From: Novosphingobium sp. Fuku2-ISO-50
GTDB taxonomy: Bacteria; Pseudomonadota; Alphaproteobacteria; Sphingomonadales; Sphingomonadaceae
Direction: 5' to 3'
Assembly: GCF_001519055.1 (NCBI RefSeq)
Contig: NZ_KQ954298.1
Span: forward strand, 1 to 64,000
DNA length: 64,000 nt
Of the stretch, positions 40,994 to 49,844 are shown piece after piece (position 1 is the stretch's first letter; each line of letters opens with the position of its first letter). The notes beneath the pieces are model-generated. The model did not search any database, was not told where the DNA came from, and saw nothing but the letters and a program-made list of their open reading frames with translations. A program made the position numbers and the translations under genes.

Positions 40994-41614
40994 TCACCGA
41001 AATCGCTCGAAGAGTAGCCGTAGATGCCTCGCCAGTGGCAGGTTTTGCCGACTGCAACTACGAAATCCGCGTTCATTGGTCGGTTGCCGAAAAGGAGTCT
41101 GGCGCATAGCCCGACCAATGTTTGCCGTGGGTCCCCTTAGCCATTCCTCGAAGGTCAATACCTTGGAAAATTTGGGCAATTTCGGAAATTTCAAGAGGCT
41201 GCGCGCCGGCCATTCCCAGATGTGTTGTAGCAATCGACCGGTTGGTTGGGTGCCGCCGCGGTCTCGCTGGCCGCTCGGGCAGCCACTTGACGGAAAATGT
41301 TCCACGGGTCTCTTTGCTACAATCAGACTCGCGCAGTGGCGGCGATATTGTTGGAACAGGACAGCCTCGGCTTCGGCGATCTTCAGGGGCGTCGGACGAT
41401 CAGGTAGTTGACCGCGCAATAGCAGGGTGAAAGTCACCAGTGCAAAGGCAATACAATCTTCCACGACAGCAGGCTCGATCGCCAAGCGCGTGGCAATTTC
41501 CCGGTATGAGCAATCATCCACACGGCAGAGCAGGAATACGACGCGCGGCAGCGGCGATATCGTCTGCAGGGCTGCTTCGTAGCAATCCGCTAAGCGCAAA
41601 TTGTCAGTTTTCAT
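40994..41614 (-). CDS. Sigma region 4-like HTH protein
   Basis: A 206-residue protein whose first ~65 residues resemble region 4 of ECF sigma factors: LQTISPLPRVVFLLCRVDDC, SYREIATRLAIEPAVVEDCI. A region 2 is absent, so it cannot act as a complete sigma factor; it may be a DNA-binding regulator. An AEAEAVLFQQYRRHCASL segment follows. The last ~90 residues are low in hydrophobic pattern (PSSGCPSGQRDRGGTQPTGR) and may result from a frameshift or fusion with unrelated DNA. It overlaps the preceding gene by ATGA. Confidence 0.6.
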   Translation of the reverse strand: MKTDNLRLADCYEAALQTISPLPRVVFLLCRVDDCSYREIATRLAIEPAVVEDCIAFALVTFTLLLRGQLPDRPTPLKIAEAEAVLFQQYRRHCASLIVAKRPVEHFPSSGCPSGQRDRGGTQPTGRLLQHIWEWPARSLLKFPKLPKFSKVLTFEEWLRGPTANIGRAMRQTPFRQPTNERGFRSCSRQNLPLARHLRLLFERFR

Positions 41615-42243
41615 GCCGAGAGGCCTGAATTGACCGGACGACGATTCGGTGAACGAGATGACTTGTGACCTGTCACCCGTTGCACGTGATCAAGCAGTGC
41701 CCGCAAAAGCACGCGTACCTCGTCGGGCGCGAATCCACCATCATCCGGTTGGGCTTCACCGAACAGGCGCGGACGGTTCCATTTCCAATAGGGCGTGAGC
41801 ACAAGAGCCAAGCGCGCCATGTGCGGGCATTCGTGATTAAAGCCGGTGGCGTTGGCGTAGGCAAGCGACTTGGCGATGCGCAGGCCGATGTGTCGAGCGC
41901 ACCAGGCGTCGGGAAAACCGACGTCAAGCAGGTGTGCAGAGAGGCCAAGCTGCACGCTGATGCCTACGGTGTAGAGGAAATCCGACCAGCCAGCCGGAGC
42001 AATTGGCCCCTCACGTGGAAAGAATTCTTCGGCACGCCGATACCTCTCCCGGCTGAGGCTGCGTCCTGCTTTGGAGCGCACCAGTTTGACCGGATCATCG
42101 CCATAGTCGTCACTCAGGGCGGACAGCATCCGCTCCGATGGTGAAGGGATGCGTGGGACCAGAACAACTGCTACCGGCGCCTTGGCCAAAGCGCCGAGCA
42201 ACGCGCGGCGAGATGTCGTGGGGGCAAGCTCAACCAAATGCAC
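41611..42243 (-). CDS. Protein of unknown function, cotranscribed with the sigma region 4-like gene
   Basis: A 210-residue protein with an N-terminal SRRALLGALAKAPVAVVLVP segment that resembles a twin-arginine or hydrophobic export signal, though the hydrophobic stretch is short. The middle part holds VGISVQLGLSAHLLDVGFPD and GFNHECPHMARLALVLTPYW with His and Cys residues. The end is basic. I do not recognise a family. It forms an operon with the next gene through a 4-nt overlap and lies at the right end of the proposed island. Confidence 0.55.
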   Translation of the reverse strand: MHLVELAPTTSRRALLGALAKAPVAVVLVPRIPSPSERMLSALSDDYGDDPVKLVRSKAGRSLSRERYRRAEEFFPREGPIAPAGWSDFLYTVGISVQLGLSAHLLDVGFPDAWCARHIGLRIAKSLAYANATGFNHECPHMARLALVLTPYWKWNRPRLFGEAQPDDGGFAPDEVRVLLRALLDHVQRVTGHKSSRSPNRRPVNSGLSA

Positions 42244-43084
42244 CTCCGTTCCGCATCATTGCGGGTTGTCGGAAGTAAGGGCCGGTGCGGCACGGCCCCA
42301 AACTCCCGCGCGCTGGGCGCGGGAGGAGCCGGGGCTGGTAACACGTCGAGACATGCGCCGCCGTCTTTAGTGCCGAGGCACTTGGACATACACAGCGGCA
42401 CCCCGGACAACAGGGGTTGCCCAGGAATTGACTTCTCGACAGGATTACCAGTCCCGGCGCTGCCCTTTGCGCAACGCGTCGTAATGATAGCAGATGAGAA
42501 TCAGAGCGCCAAGGCTGCGAAAGGCTTCACGTTGGGGAGCGTAATAAAGCCGGCCATTACCGCCCAGGTGACAGCTGGGCAGCTTGCAAATGCGAGGATT
42601 GACGGCCTAGCCATTCTGGCGAGCGCTATGCACCATGACACTGGAATAGGGGGAATGATATCATCTACATACATGCGACGGACGGTGCGCTCAGGTTTAT
42701 GCATACCCCGCGATCGGCGACTTTGCCCAATGCCACATAGGTCTGTCGATAGGAAATTTGGCTAGGGCAGATCGAACCCATTCCGTGGCTATTTGCTGGA
42801 AAAATGGCGCGATCGGGGAACAAATCATGCGTGGGGCTGGACAATTCCGTCCAAATAGGGCTAATTCCGTCTTGCCGTAAACGCTACCAAGCCACCGGGA
42901 AACCAGCGATTTCTTCCGATTTTTCTAAAACCCCAGTGGCGAGGTGGTAACTTGCGGAGTTCCTGTATTTCAAGGCACACCCTACGCGGCATGCCGGATG
43001 AAGTTGCGCCAGATTTTTGGTGAGAAAATCATTTTATTCCAGAATGTTAGTCTTTGTGCTCCAATCTGAGTACGGCATTTGAGC
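42244..43084. other. 840-nt region without a supported gene, contains the right repeat copy
   Basis: Open frames exist on both strands (for example around 42480-42765) but have neither a binding site nor a family pattern. The region drops in G+C after about 42780. It contains the right copy of the 15-bp direct repeat and leads into the dyads before the transfer genes. Confidence 0.4.
42975..42989 (+). other. Right copy of the 15-bp direct repeat, candidate attachment site
   Basis: GCACACCCTACGCGG, identical to 14828-14842. Read as codons, both copies with their flanks give FL...AHPTR.A, which hints that the repeat could derive from the 3' end of a target gene. Everything right of it belongs to the transfer region. 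Confidence 0.4.
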
Positions 43085-43171
43085 TGCATACCCGAATTGG
43101 TATGCACCCGCATCTTCGGCCAAAATCGCATACCGAAACGGGTGTGCTTTGCCTAACATACTGATTGTTAG
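43085..43171. promoter_or_regulatory. Dyad-rich region before the transfer operon, oriT or operator candidate
   Basis: Three inverted repeats: TGCATACC-N6-GGTATGCA (43085-43106, perfect), GCATACC-N6-GGTGTGC (43128-43147, one mismatch) and CTAACA-N7-TGTTAG (43153-43171). The first two share the half-site GCATACC, and their centres are 42 bp apart, four helical turns. They lie upstream of the RHH-traD-relaxase operon, where oriT and the binding sites of an RHH accessory protein are expected. Confidence 0.5.
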
Positions 43172-43302
43172 ACCTGTATTTCGGTACGATTTGGAACCGC
43201 CAAATTCCAATCCGGTAGCGATTCCGCCGCTTGCTGGTGGACTCCGATCCGGGTAAGATGAAGTTGCGATAACCGGATCAGGCTCCCGTCTTGGGAGCTG
43301 TT

Positions 43303-43599
43303 ATGAAACGCCGTGTCCAACGGGGGCTGTCCGTCAGCCCCGAACAAAATCAACGCATCAAGGCGCTGTCTGAGCGCCATCAGATCAGTGAGGCAGCCGT
43401 GGTCCGCCAGCTGATCGACGCTGCCTTGCCCTTTGCCGAAAGCGGGCAGGCGATCGACCATGCCCGGCTGGTCACGCTGATCGAGTACGCCAGTCTGGCG
43501 CTCGACACCTTGGTGCATCGCCTGTCGCCAGCGGACGCCGAACCGCTGCTCGAACGTGCCATTGCCAATGCGAGGACGTACCATGCCCCGCAAGGATGA
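43303..43599 (+). CDS. Ribbon-helix-helix protein at the head of the transfer operon
   Basis: A 98-residue protein with an N-terminal ribbon-helix-helix: VQRGLSVSPEQNQRIKALSE, then RHQISEAAVVRQLIDAALPF. The helical C-terminal half likely oligomerises. GGGAG 5 nt upstream supports ATG 43303. In conjugative systems such proteins bind oriT as relaxosome accessory factors or repress the tra operon, and the GCATACC dyads just upstream are its likely targets. The 3' end overlaps traD by 17 nt. Confidence 0.75.
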   Translation: MKRRVQRGLSVSPEQNQRIKALSERHQISEAAVVRQLIDAALPFAESGQAIDHARLVTLIEYASLALDTLVHRLSPADAEPLLERAIANARTYHAPQG

Positions 43600-46036
43600 C
43601 ATCCGCTTCGACCGGCGGCCAGTGAAAGTCGATCACAAGTCGGCGCGCGGCACCGTGTTCCGCAATTTCGGCGCCTTCACCCGTGGCTCGCAACTCGTGC
43701 GCATGCGCTACACGGTGATGTTCGATGGCTTCCAGTGGCCACTGATCGCTGCGCTCGGCAGCTTTGCGGTGCTGCTGATTCTGCTGCTGACCCTGCTGAT
43801 GCAGGAGCACGAGATCCAGCTTGTCGAGATGCGGCTCTTTGCCGGTTTCTGGCATCTGGTCGGGCTAGACCCCAGCCACATGATCAACCTGACGCTGCCC
43901 GATGATACGATCGAACCCATGCAGATCGGCGACGTGCCGGACTATCCCGAAGTCGCGCGCGCGGTTACCAAGTTCATTCGCTGTATCATCGTGGCCTTCG
44001 CGGGTAGCGCGACGCTGACGGCCCCGCTCGCCGCCTGGTTCGTCAAGCTGTCCCAGAAGACCAGCGACGATACCATGGAGGATCGGCACGAGCGCGGCTC
44101 CACGCTGGTCGAAAAGGAGGTCCTCGCCAGCGAAATCGAGGCGCACAATGCCGCCGAGTTCGCCGCCGAATTGGCTGTTCGCTATCCCGACCTTGACCCC
44201 AAAGAGGTTGCTGCGCGGCCGATCGCGGAGCGCATCGGGCTCGGGCTGCACGTGCCCTACACCATTGCCGGCATCCCCTATCCCTGGCGGTTCGAGCAGA
44301 CCCACGCAATGCTGGTGGGATCCACCGGCACCGGCAAGACCACGATCCTCAAGAGCCTGGTGACGCAGGCGCGCGAGCGTGGCCACCGCTGCGTGATCTT
44401 CGATCTGACCGGGACATTTGTCCAAACGTTCTACCGCGAAGAGACCGATATCATCCTCAACACGATGGATGAACGCTGCCCGCCCTGGACGCTGTTCGAT
44501 GAATGCGACAACTACGCCGACTTCATGTCGGCCGCCGCCGCGCTGATCCCGGGTGGCGACGGGTCTGCGGAAGATCCGTTCTGGGTTTCGGCGGCGCGCA
44601 CGCTGTTCGTGGAGATGTGCGCGAAGCTGGTGGCCAAAGGGCACACCACCAACGCGGCCATCGTTCAGGAATTGATGACGTCCGACCTCGAGGCGCTGTG
44701 CGAAGCGCTCCTCGGGTCGATCGCCGCGCCCCTGGTCAACCCCAAGGCACCACGCCTCGCGGAATCGGTGCGCGCGGTGTTCAACACCAACGCGCTCGCC
44801 ATGCGGTTTCTGCCCGATCCGGTGCCGGGCGGCCGCAAACCGTTCTCGATCCGCAGATGGGTCGAAGGCGATGCCGAACCGGGATCGATCCTGTTCATCA
44901 CCTCGATCTTTCGGGATCTCGTGCTCAGCCGGACGCTGCTGACTTTGTGGGTGGACCTCGCGGTCAATTCGCTGATGACCATGGAAAACGACCACCGCGA
45001 CTTGCGGATGTGGTTCCTGTTCGATGAAGTCCATGCGCTCCATCGCCTGCACGCGGTCGAGCACGGCTTGCAGACCGCGCGCGGTTTCGGAGGTGCCTTT
45101 GTTCTCGGGATGCACAGCTTCGACAAGCTGGCCGAGACTTATGGCGAGAAGGGCGCGCACAATCTCGCATCGCTTGCCCGCACCAAGGTTTTGCTCTCCA
45201 CCGGAGACAAGCACACGGCCACATTCTCTTCGGACATCATTGGCGAACACGAAGTGCGCGAGATCGATGAGGCCTACTCGATCGGGGCCACCCGATCGCG
45301 CGATGCGGCGACCATCACCCCGCGCACCAGCCTCAAGCCGCTGATGCTGCCTGCCGACCTGGTCAATCTGCAATCGCTGACCGGTATCGTGAAGTTTCCT
45401 GAGGGGTTTCCGGCTGGTTACATCAAGGTCCAATGGGTCGACTATCCCGTGATTGCCCCACGGTTTATGCGCAACAAGTCCATGCCGGTTGCAGGTCTGC
45501 TGCAGCCGCGCGCCACAGACGACAATTCGGAAAGCGCGGACAGCGGGCCGCAAATGCGCGTCGACAACGAACGCGCGGTTGAAGCGCCGACACAGCCGGA
45601 ACGGTCCGTGAGGCCGGGGCCGTCGCCCGATCTGTTCGCGGCGATGAATGTGCCCATCACACCATCGTTTGCCAACCGCGTGCCGCCGAAGGGTGAGGGC
45701 GATGCGAAGTTGCCAATCGTCGAGGGGGCCGTCGTGCCGTCAAAGGAAGCGCGCCGCGTGCTCGACAGCTTTCGGTCGCACCGCGGCGACATCGCGCGGG
45801 AAGGGCCGAATCTTGGCGGAGCCCGCTCGGGCCCGACATCGACCGACCCGATGGACAGGGCGTCGCCACGTGGCACACCGGGTGCATCTCGCCAGGTTCA
45901 GCAGATATCCATCGAGGAACTGACCGGACAGGCTTACGGCGATAGTTCCGAAAAGAAGGGCACTGAGCGCCGTGGTCCTGAAAGCCATCGCGACGATCAC
46001 GGCCGTGACGATGACGGCATGAGCCTGGATCTTTGA
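43583..46036 (+). CDS. traD: TraD-like type IV secretion coupling protein
   Basis: An 817-residue coupling ATPase. Two N-terminal membrane helices (LIAALGSFAVLLILLLTLLM and FIRCIIVAFAGSATLTAPLA) anchor it. The RecA-like domain has Walker A GSTGTGKTTI and Walker B MWFLFDEVHAL, with the TraD-type HSFDKLAETYGEKGAHNLAS region after it. The C-terminal ~180 residues are Pro/Asp-rich and probably disordered, used to recruit the relaxosome. It would pump the relaxase-bound strand into the mating channel. ATG 43583 is chosen because similarity starts there (MPRKDDIRFDRRP). The relaxase gene begins 3 nt after the stop. Confidence 0.9.
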   Translation: MPRKDDIRFDRRPVKVDHKSARGTVFRNFGAFTRGSQLVRMRYTVMFDGFQWPLIAALGSFAVLLILLLTLLMQEHEIQLVEMRLFAGFWHLVGLDPSHMINLTLPDDTIEPMQIGDVPDYPEVARAVTKFIRCIIVAFAGSATLTAPLAAWFVKLSQKTSDDTMEDRHERGSTLVEKEVLASEIEAHNAAEFAAELAVRYPDLDPKEVAARPIAERIGLGLHVPYTIAGIPYPWRFEQTHAMLVGSTGTGKTTILKSLVTQARERGHRCVIFDLTGTFVQTFYREETDIILNTMDERCPPWTLFDECDNYADFMSAAAALIPGGDGSAEDPFWVSAARTLFVEMCAKLVAKGHTTNAAIVQELMTSDLEALCEALLGSIAAPLVNPKAPRLAESVRAVFNTNALAMRFLPDPVPGGRKPFSIRRWVEGDAEPGSILFITSIFRDLVLSRTLLTLWVDLAVNSLMTMENDHRDLRMWFLFDEVHALHRLHAVEHGLQTARGFGGAFVLGMHSFDKLAETYGEKGAHNLASLARTKVLLSTGDKHTATFSSDIIGEHEVREIDEAYSIGATRSRDAATITPRTSLKPLMLPADLVNLQSLTGIVKFPEGFPAGYIKVQWVDYPVIAPRFMRNKSMPVAGLLQPRATDDNSESADSGPQMRVDNERAVEAPTQPERSVRPGPSPDLFAAMNVPITPSFANRVPPKGEGDAKLPIVEGAVVPSKEARRVLDSFRSHRGDIAREGPNLGGARSGPTSTDPMDRASPRGTPGASRQVQQISIEELTGQAYGDSSEKKGTERRGPESHRDDHGRDDDGMSLDL

Positions 46037-46039
46037 TCG

Positions 46040-49018
46040 ATGCTCTCGATCGCCCCGGTTGGTTCCGCCGGCGGGGCAGCAGACTACTTTGCGAAGGACG
46101 ACTACTACACTGGCGAGCATGCCAGCGAAGTCAGTGCATGGGGTGGGCGAGGGGCTGCCGAGCTCGGGCTTGACGGCGAAGTGGAAAAGCAGGTTTTCGA
46201 GGACCTGCTCAACGGTCGCCTGCCCGACGGCGAACAGGTGGGCGATCCCGAGCGGCGGCGCGCCGGGATCGACCTCACCTTTTCCATGCCGAAATCGGCC
46301 AGTGTCCTTGCCTATGTTGCGGGCGATGAGCGGCTGCTCGACGCTCACTTGCAGGCGGTGCGCCAGACCATGGGCTGGGTGGAACGGTCCTTTGCCGAAG
46401 GCCGTACTTACGACAGCAATCGCAAGGGCGACCCGATCCGCACCGGGCATCTGACTTATGCAATGTTCCAGCACGATACGAGCCGCAAGCTGGACCCACA
46501 GGCCCATCTCCATGTCGTGGTGGCCAACCTGACCAAGGTTGCCGGCAAGTGGCAGGCGCTGCACAATGACGCGTTGTGGAAGAACAATTCGATCATCGGC
46601 AGCGTCTATCACGCGGCGCTCAGGGCAGTGGTCGAGGAATTGGGCTACGACACCCGCCTGACCGGCAAGCATGGGCAGTTTGAAATCGATGGTGTGCCCG
46701 AGCATGTGGTGACGGCCTTCAGTCAGCGACGTGAAGAGGTTCTGGCCAAGGCGGCAGCACTCGGTGTTGCTACCCCACGAGGGCGTGACGCGGTTGTCGT
46801 CAGGACACGCGATGCAAAGATCAATCTCGACGACCGCGATGGTTTGCGCGCGGAGTGGCGGGAGCGGGCGGCTGGGTTGGGGTTTGATGGTCAGGCGCTG
46901 GTCGCAGGGGCCAGGGCGCGCGCGGCCGAGGTGGGCCGGATCGTTGGTGGGCTTGGTGCCGTGCGGCAGGTTGGCGAAATCCTCGGCAACTGGGCCGGGA
47001 CTATGCGCGAATGGCTGAGGCCGGGCGATCCCTTGCTGACCAATGGGATAGCGCGGCTTTCCATGACCGCGCCCGAAATCGGTGCCGAGATGGCGGTGGC
47101 GTCGGCGATCCGCATTCTGGGCCAGCGCGAGGCGGCGTTCGCGATCCACGAGGTTTCGCGCACGGCGCTCGATCTGGGCATCAAGGGGGTGACCATCGAT
47201 GGCGTGGAAGCGCGCATCCGAGCGCTGGCGGACAAGGGGCGACTGGTGTTCGGCGTGCCGACCCGGCCGGATGGCACCATTACGCATGTGACAACGCCGG
47301 AACACATCGCCGAGGAAAAGCGATTGCTGGATGGCATCGATGCCGGGCGGGGGCAGGGCAGTGTGATCCTGCCTGCCGATCGTGCCGCCATTGCCTTGCA
47401 GGATCGGGCTGGCGAGCGGCCCTTGGGCGAGGAGCAATTGGGGGCAGGTATCCTCGCTTTGTCCAGCTCGGACCGGGTGGTGGTGATCCAGGGTGTTGCA
47501 GGTGCCGGCAAGACCAGCCTGATCGCGACGATTGCCGACGTTGCGCAGGCAGAGGGTAAGCAGGTGCTGGGCCTCGCGCAGGCCAACACCATGGTGGCCA
47601 TGCTCAAGGACGATGCCGGTATCGAGGCGCAGACGGTGTCATCGTTCGTCCATGCGCATCTTCGCGCTGCTCAGGCGGGAAAGGGCGAGGCGCTCGATGC
47701 CGCACGCGACGCGTTGAAGGATACGATTGTGGTGCTCGACGAAGCATCGCTCGTAGCGAACAAGCCGATGAATGACCTCGTGACCATCGCCAATCGGCTT
47801 GGTCTTGATCGTCTGCTCATGATCGGTGACCGGGCTCAGCTTCAGCCGATCGATGCGGGCAAGGCGTTCGCGCTGGTCCAGTCGCATGGGCCGGCCATGG
47901 CCCGCATGGATACCAGCCATCGCCAGCGCACCGACGACATGAAGGCCGTGGCCACACTCACGCGCATGGGTGAATTTGCAGGCGCATTTCGGGTGCTGGG
48001 CGACCGGGTGGTCAGCGCTGGTGCCGATTTTCGCGAGGCGGCTGCAAAAAAGTGGCTCGAACTGTCCGCCGAGGACCGCGAGCGGACCGCGCTCTATGCC
48101 TCGGGGCGCGACACCCGCGCGTTTCTCAATGCCTATGTTCAGCAAGGGCTTTTGGCCGAAGGTACGCTGCGCGGGTTTGGGGTTGATGTCACCCGTGTCG
48201 AGGCCGTAAATCTGACGCGGGAGGAATTGCGCTACGCTCGCAATTACCATCCCGGGCAATTGCTTGAGGTTGCCTCTCGCGATCGACCAGGCGGCCTGGC
48301 GCGCGGGGCCTACGACGTTGTTCGCGTCAATTCCAAGGGCGTGGTGACCTTGCGCGATGAGGCTGGAAAAGAGCATCGATTCAAGCCGGGCAAACTTGAT
48401 CCGACCGATGCGCGCGACCCCTTCATGCTGTCTGAGCGTGAGTCGGTTCGTCTGCACGAGGGCGACCGCATTCGCTGGACTGCCAACGACAAGGCGCGGG
48501 GGCTGTTGAATTCGGCCGAAGCGGAGATATTGGCGATGAGCGATGTGGGGATCGAAATCAAAACCGCCGAAGGCGCGCGCCTGGTTCTCGAACCCGGCGA
48601 CCGGATGTTGTCGCGGCTTGGCCTCGCCTATGCGATCAATATGCACCAGGCACAGGGCATGACCACGGATCTCGGCATCGGCGTGATGCATTCCGCTGAG
48701 CGGCATTTGTCGAACCAGCGGCTGACACACGTCATGGCGACACGAGTTCGGGATGACCTGACCATCTACACAAATGATCGAGATGGATTGTTGCGCAGCA
48801 TTTCTGTCAATCCGGGTGACAAGGCATCAGCGTTGGAAGTCGCGAAAGGGGGCATGGCTTTGGGCGATAGGGCGGCGAAGCCCGGTTCGCCCAAACCGCG
48901 TGATCCGTTTGCGATCGACCTTGATTCCTTGCGTTCCGAACGGACGCTTTCGCCAACACCCGGCGAGTTGGGTAAGCCGATCAGGGTTCCGGAGAAGAAG
49001 CTCGATTTGGGGTTGTGA
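46040..49018 (+). CDS. traI: MobF-family relaxase/helicase (TraI/TrwC type)
   Basis: A 992-residue conjugative relaxase. The N-terminal TrwC domain has catalytic Tyr candidates in DYFAKDDYYTG (Tyr16, Tyr22, Tyr23) and the metal-binding DPQAHLHVVVANL. DLTFSMPKSASVLAYVAGDE is a family signature. A RecD-like helicase follows: Walker A GVAGAGKTSL near 485-494, Walker B VVLDEASLV near 563, and C-terminal motifs YAINMHQAQGMTTDLGI and MATRVRDDLTIY. It nicks oriT, stays bound to the 5' end and unwinds the plasmid. The length, short of F TraI (1756), is usual for TrwC-type proteins. Confidence 0.92.
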   Translation: MLSIAPVGSAGGAADYFAKDDYYTGEHASEVSAWGGRGAAELGLDGEVEKQVFEDLLNGRLPDGEQVGDPERRRAGIDLTFSMPKSASVLAYVAGDERLLDAHLQAVRQTMGWVERSFAEGRTYDSNRKGDPIRTGHLTYAMFQHDTSRKLDPQAHLHVVVANLTKVAGKWQALHNDALWKNNSIIGSVYHAALRAVVEELGYDTRLTGKHGQFEIDGVPEHVVTAFSQRREEVLAKAAALGVATPRGRDAVVVRTRDAKINLDDRDGLRAEWRERAAGLGFDGQALVAGARARAAEVGRIVGGLGAVRQVGEILGNWAGTMREWLRPGDPLLTNGIARLSMTAPEIGAEMAVASAIRILGQREAAFAIHEVSRTALDLGIKGVTIDGVEARIRALADKGRLVFGVPTRPDGTITHVTTPEHIAEEKRLLDGIDAGRGQGSVILPADRAAIALQDRAGERPLGEEQLGAGILALSSSDRVVVIQGVAGAGKTSLIATIADVAQAEGKQVLGLAQANTMVAMLKDDAGIEAQTVSSFVHAHLRAAQAGKGEALDAARDALKDTIVVLDEASLVANKPMNDLVTIANRLGLDRLLMIGDRAQLQPIDAGKAFALVQSHGPAMARMDTSHRQRTDDMKAVATLTRMGEFAGAFRVLGDRVVSAGADFREAAAKKWLELSAEDRERTALYASGRDTRAFLNAYVQQGLLAEGTLRGFGVDVTRVEAVNLTREELRYARNYHPGQLLEVASRDRPGGLARGAYDVVRVNSKGVVTLRDEAGKEHRFKPGKLDPTDARDPFMLSERESVRLHEGDRIRWTANDKARGLLNSAEAEILAMSDVGIEIKTAEGARLVLEPGDRMLSRLGLAYAINMHQAQGMTTDLGIGVMHSAERHLSNQRLTHVMATRVRDDLTIYTNDRDGLLRSISVNPGDKASALEVAKGGMALGDRAAKPGSPKPRDPFAIDLDSLRSERTLSPTPGELGKPIRVPEKKLDLGL

Positions 49019-49248
49019 CTATGGGGTTGGTCGCGGGATGAATTGCCCGGGATTGTGGACTGACCGGAATGTCGCCTTCAGGACGCAGATGGGGCCAAGC
49101 TGCCTTTCGTTCATGCCGATAGATTGAACGATTATCCTTCAGCATGCTGTGGTCTCTGGAAGGTCAGCTTCAAAAGCCATGGAGGAGCTACCCCCTTGCC
49201 ATACTGCAAGCCTGCCGCCATCTTCCATACCCATACGGGGGCGTGGCT

Positions 49249-49839
49249 ATGGAAGTCAATCTGCGGGAATTGCACGGCAATTGGGACAAGGGCTTCGCCC
49301 TTCACAAGCAAGTTTTGAAAAGCGTTTGCATTGGCCATTACGATAATGGGCGTCCAAAATTCGATACCGAGCGTTCGGAGCCGGGGGAGGCGCTATTTCG
49401 TCTTAAATATCGCGGTGACTACAACCAGGCCGAGCCGTTGGCACAAGCGATGCGCGAACATATCGTGCCTGCTCTGAGTGATTTCGCGATGGTCATACCG
49501 ATGCCGGCGACAACGCCACGCCCGCGTCAGCCGGTCGACGAAATCGCTGAAAAGCTGGCCGTGAAACTCGGTTTGTTTTACGCGAATGGGCTGCTGACCA
49601 AAATGCCACCGCCCCCCGGCACGCCAGCGATCAAGGATCTGGCGACCAAGGCGGAAAAGGCCGCCGCCCTGGCCCACAGCTTCGTGCTGAATCCCGCGAT
49701 CATTACGAACGACGGGAAATGGGGCGCTTTGCTGGTCGATGATCTATATGATTCCGGCGCGACGCTGGAAGCGGCTTGCGCGATTCTACGCGGATATGCG
49801 AAGATCAGCCAAATTTTTGTAGCAACTTGCTCATGGTGA
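49249..49839 (+). CDS. ComF-like phosphoribosyltransferase
   Basis: A 196-residue protein with a type I phosphoribosyltransferase fold. The PRPP-binding motif is ALLVDDLYDSGATLEAA, and the ComF-like hood is RLKYRGDYNQAEPLAQAM with FAMVIPMPATTPRPRQ. The start at 49249 is judged by where similarity begins; upstream in-frame ATG 49144 is possible but not protein-like. It overlaps the following SLOG-like gene region closely. PRTases of this kind next to SLOG proteins are known from nucleotide-centred conflict systems, so a defence role is plausible. Confidence 0.75.
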   Translation: MEVNLRELHGNWDKGFALHKQVLKSVCIGHYDNGRPKFDTERSEPGEALFRLKYRGDYNQAEPLAQAMREHIVPALSDFAMVIPMPATTPRPRQPVDEIAEKLAVKLGLFYANGLLTKMPPPPGTPAIKDLATKAEKAAALAHSFVLNPAIITNDGKWGALLVDDLYDSGATLEAACAILRGYAKISQIFVATCSW

Positions 49840-49844
49840 CAGAT

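Noticed and set aside
42238-42765. 175-codon plus-strand frame in the gap before the transfer genes
   Set aside because: It starts inside the antisense of the 41611 gene, changes character along its length and has no binding site; an antisense frame at 42501-42704 is no better.
14828-42989. tRNA gene as integration target at the island ends
   Set aside because: No tRNA-like cloverleaf or CCA-end sequence was seen at either repeat copy.
43085-43147. GCATACC repeats considered as replication iterons
   Set aside because: Only two dyads are present, no replication initiator gene is adjacent, and the transfer operon is; operator or oriT fits better.
43865-45553. Long open frame of 562 codons on the minus strand, antisense to traD
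   Set aside because: It mirrors a clear TraD gene; high G+C makes antisense frames open, and its translation has shadow-like composition without motifs.
45740-47437. 565-codon open frame on the minus strand, antisense to traD/traI
   Set aside because: It overlaps intact TraD and relaxase domains and shows no protein family pattern.
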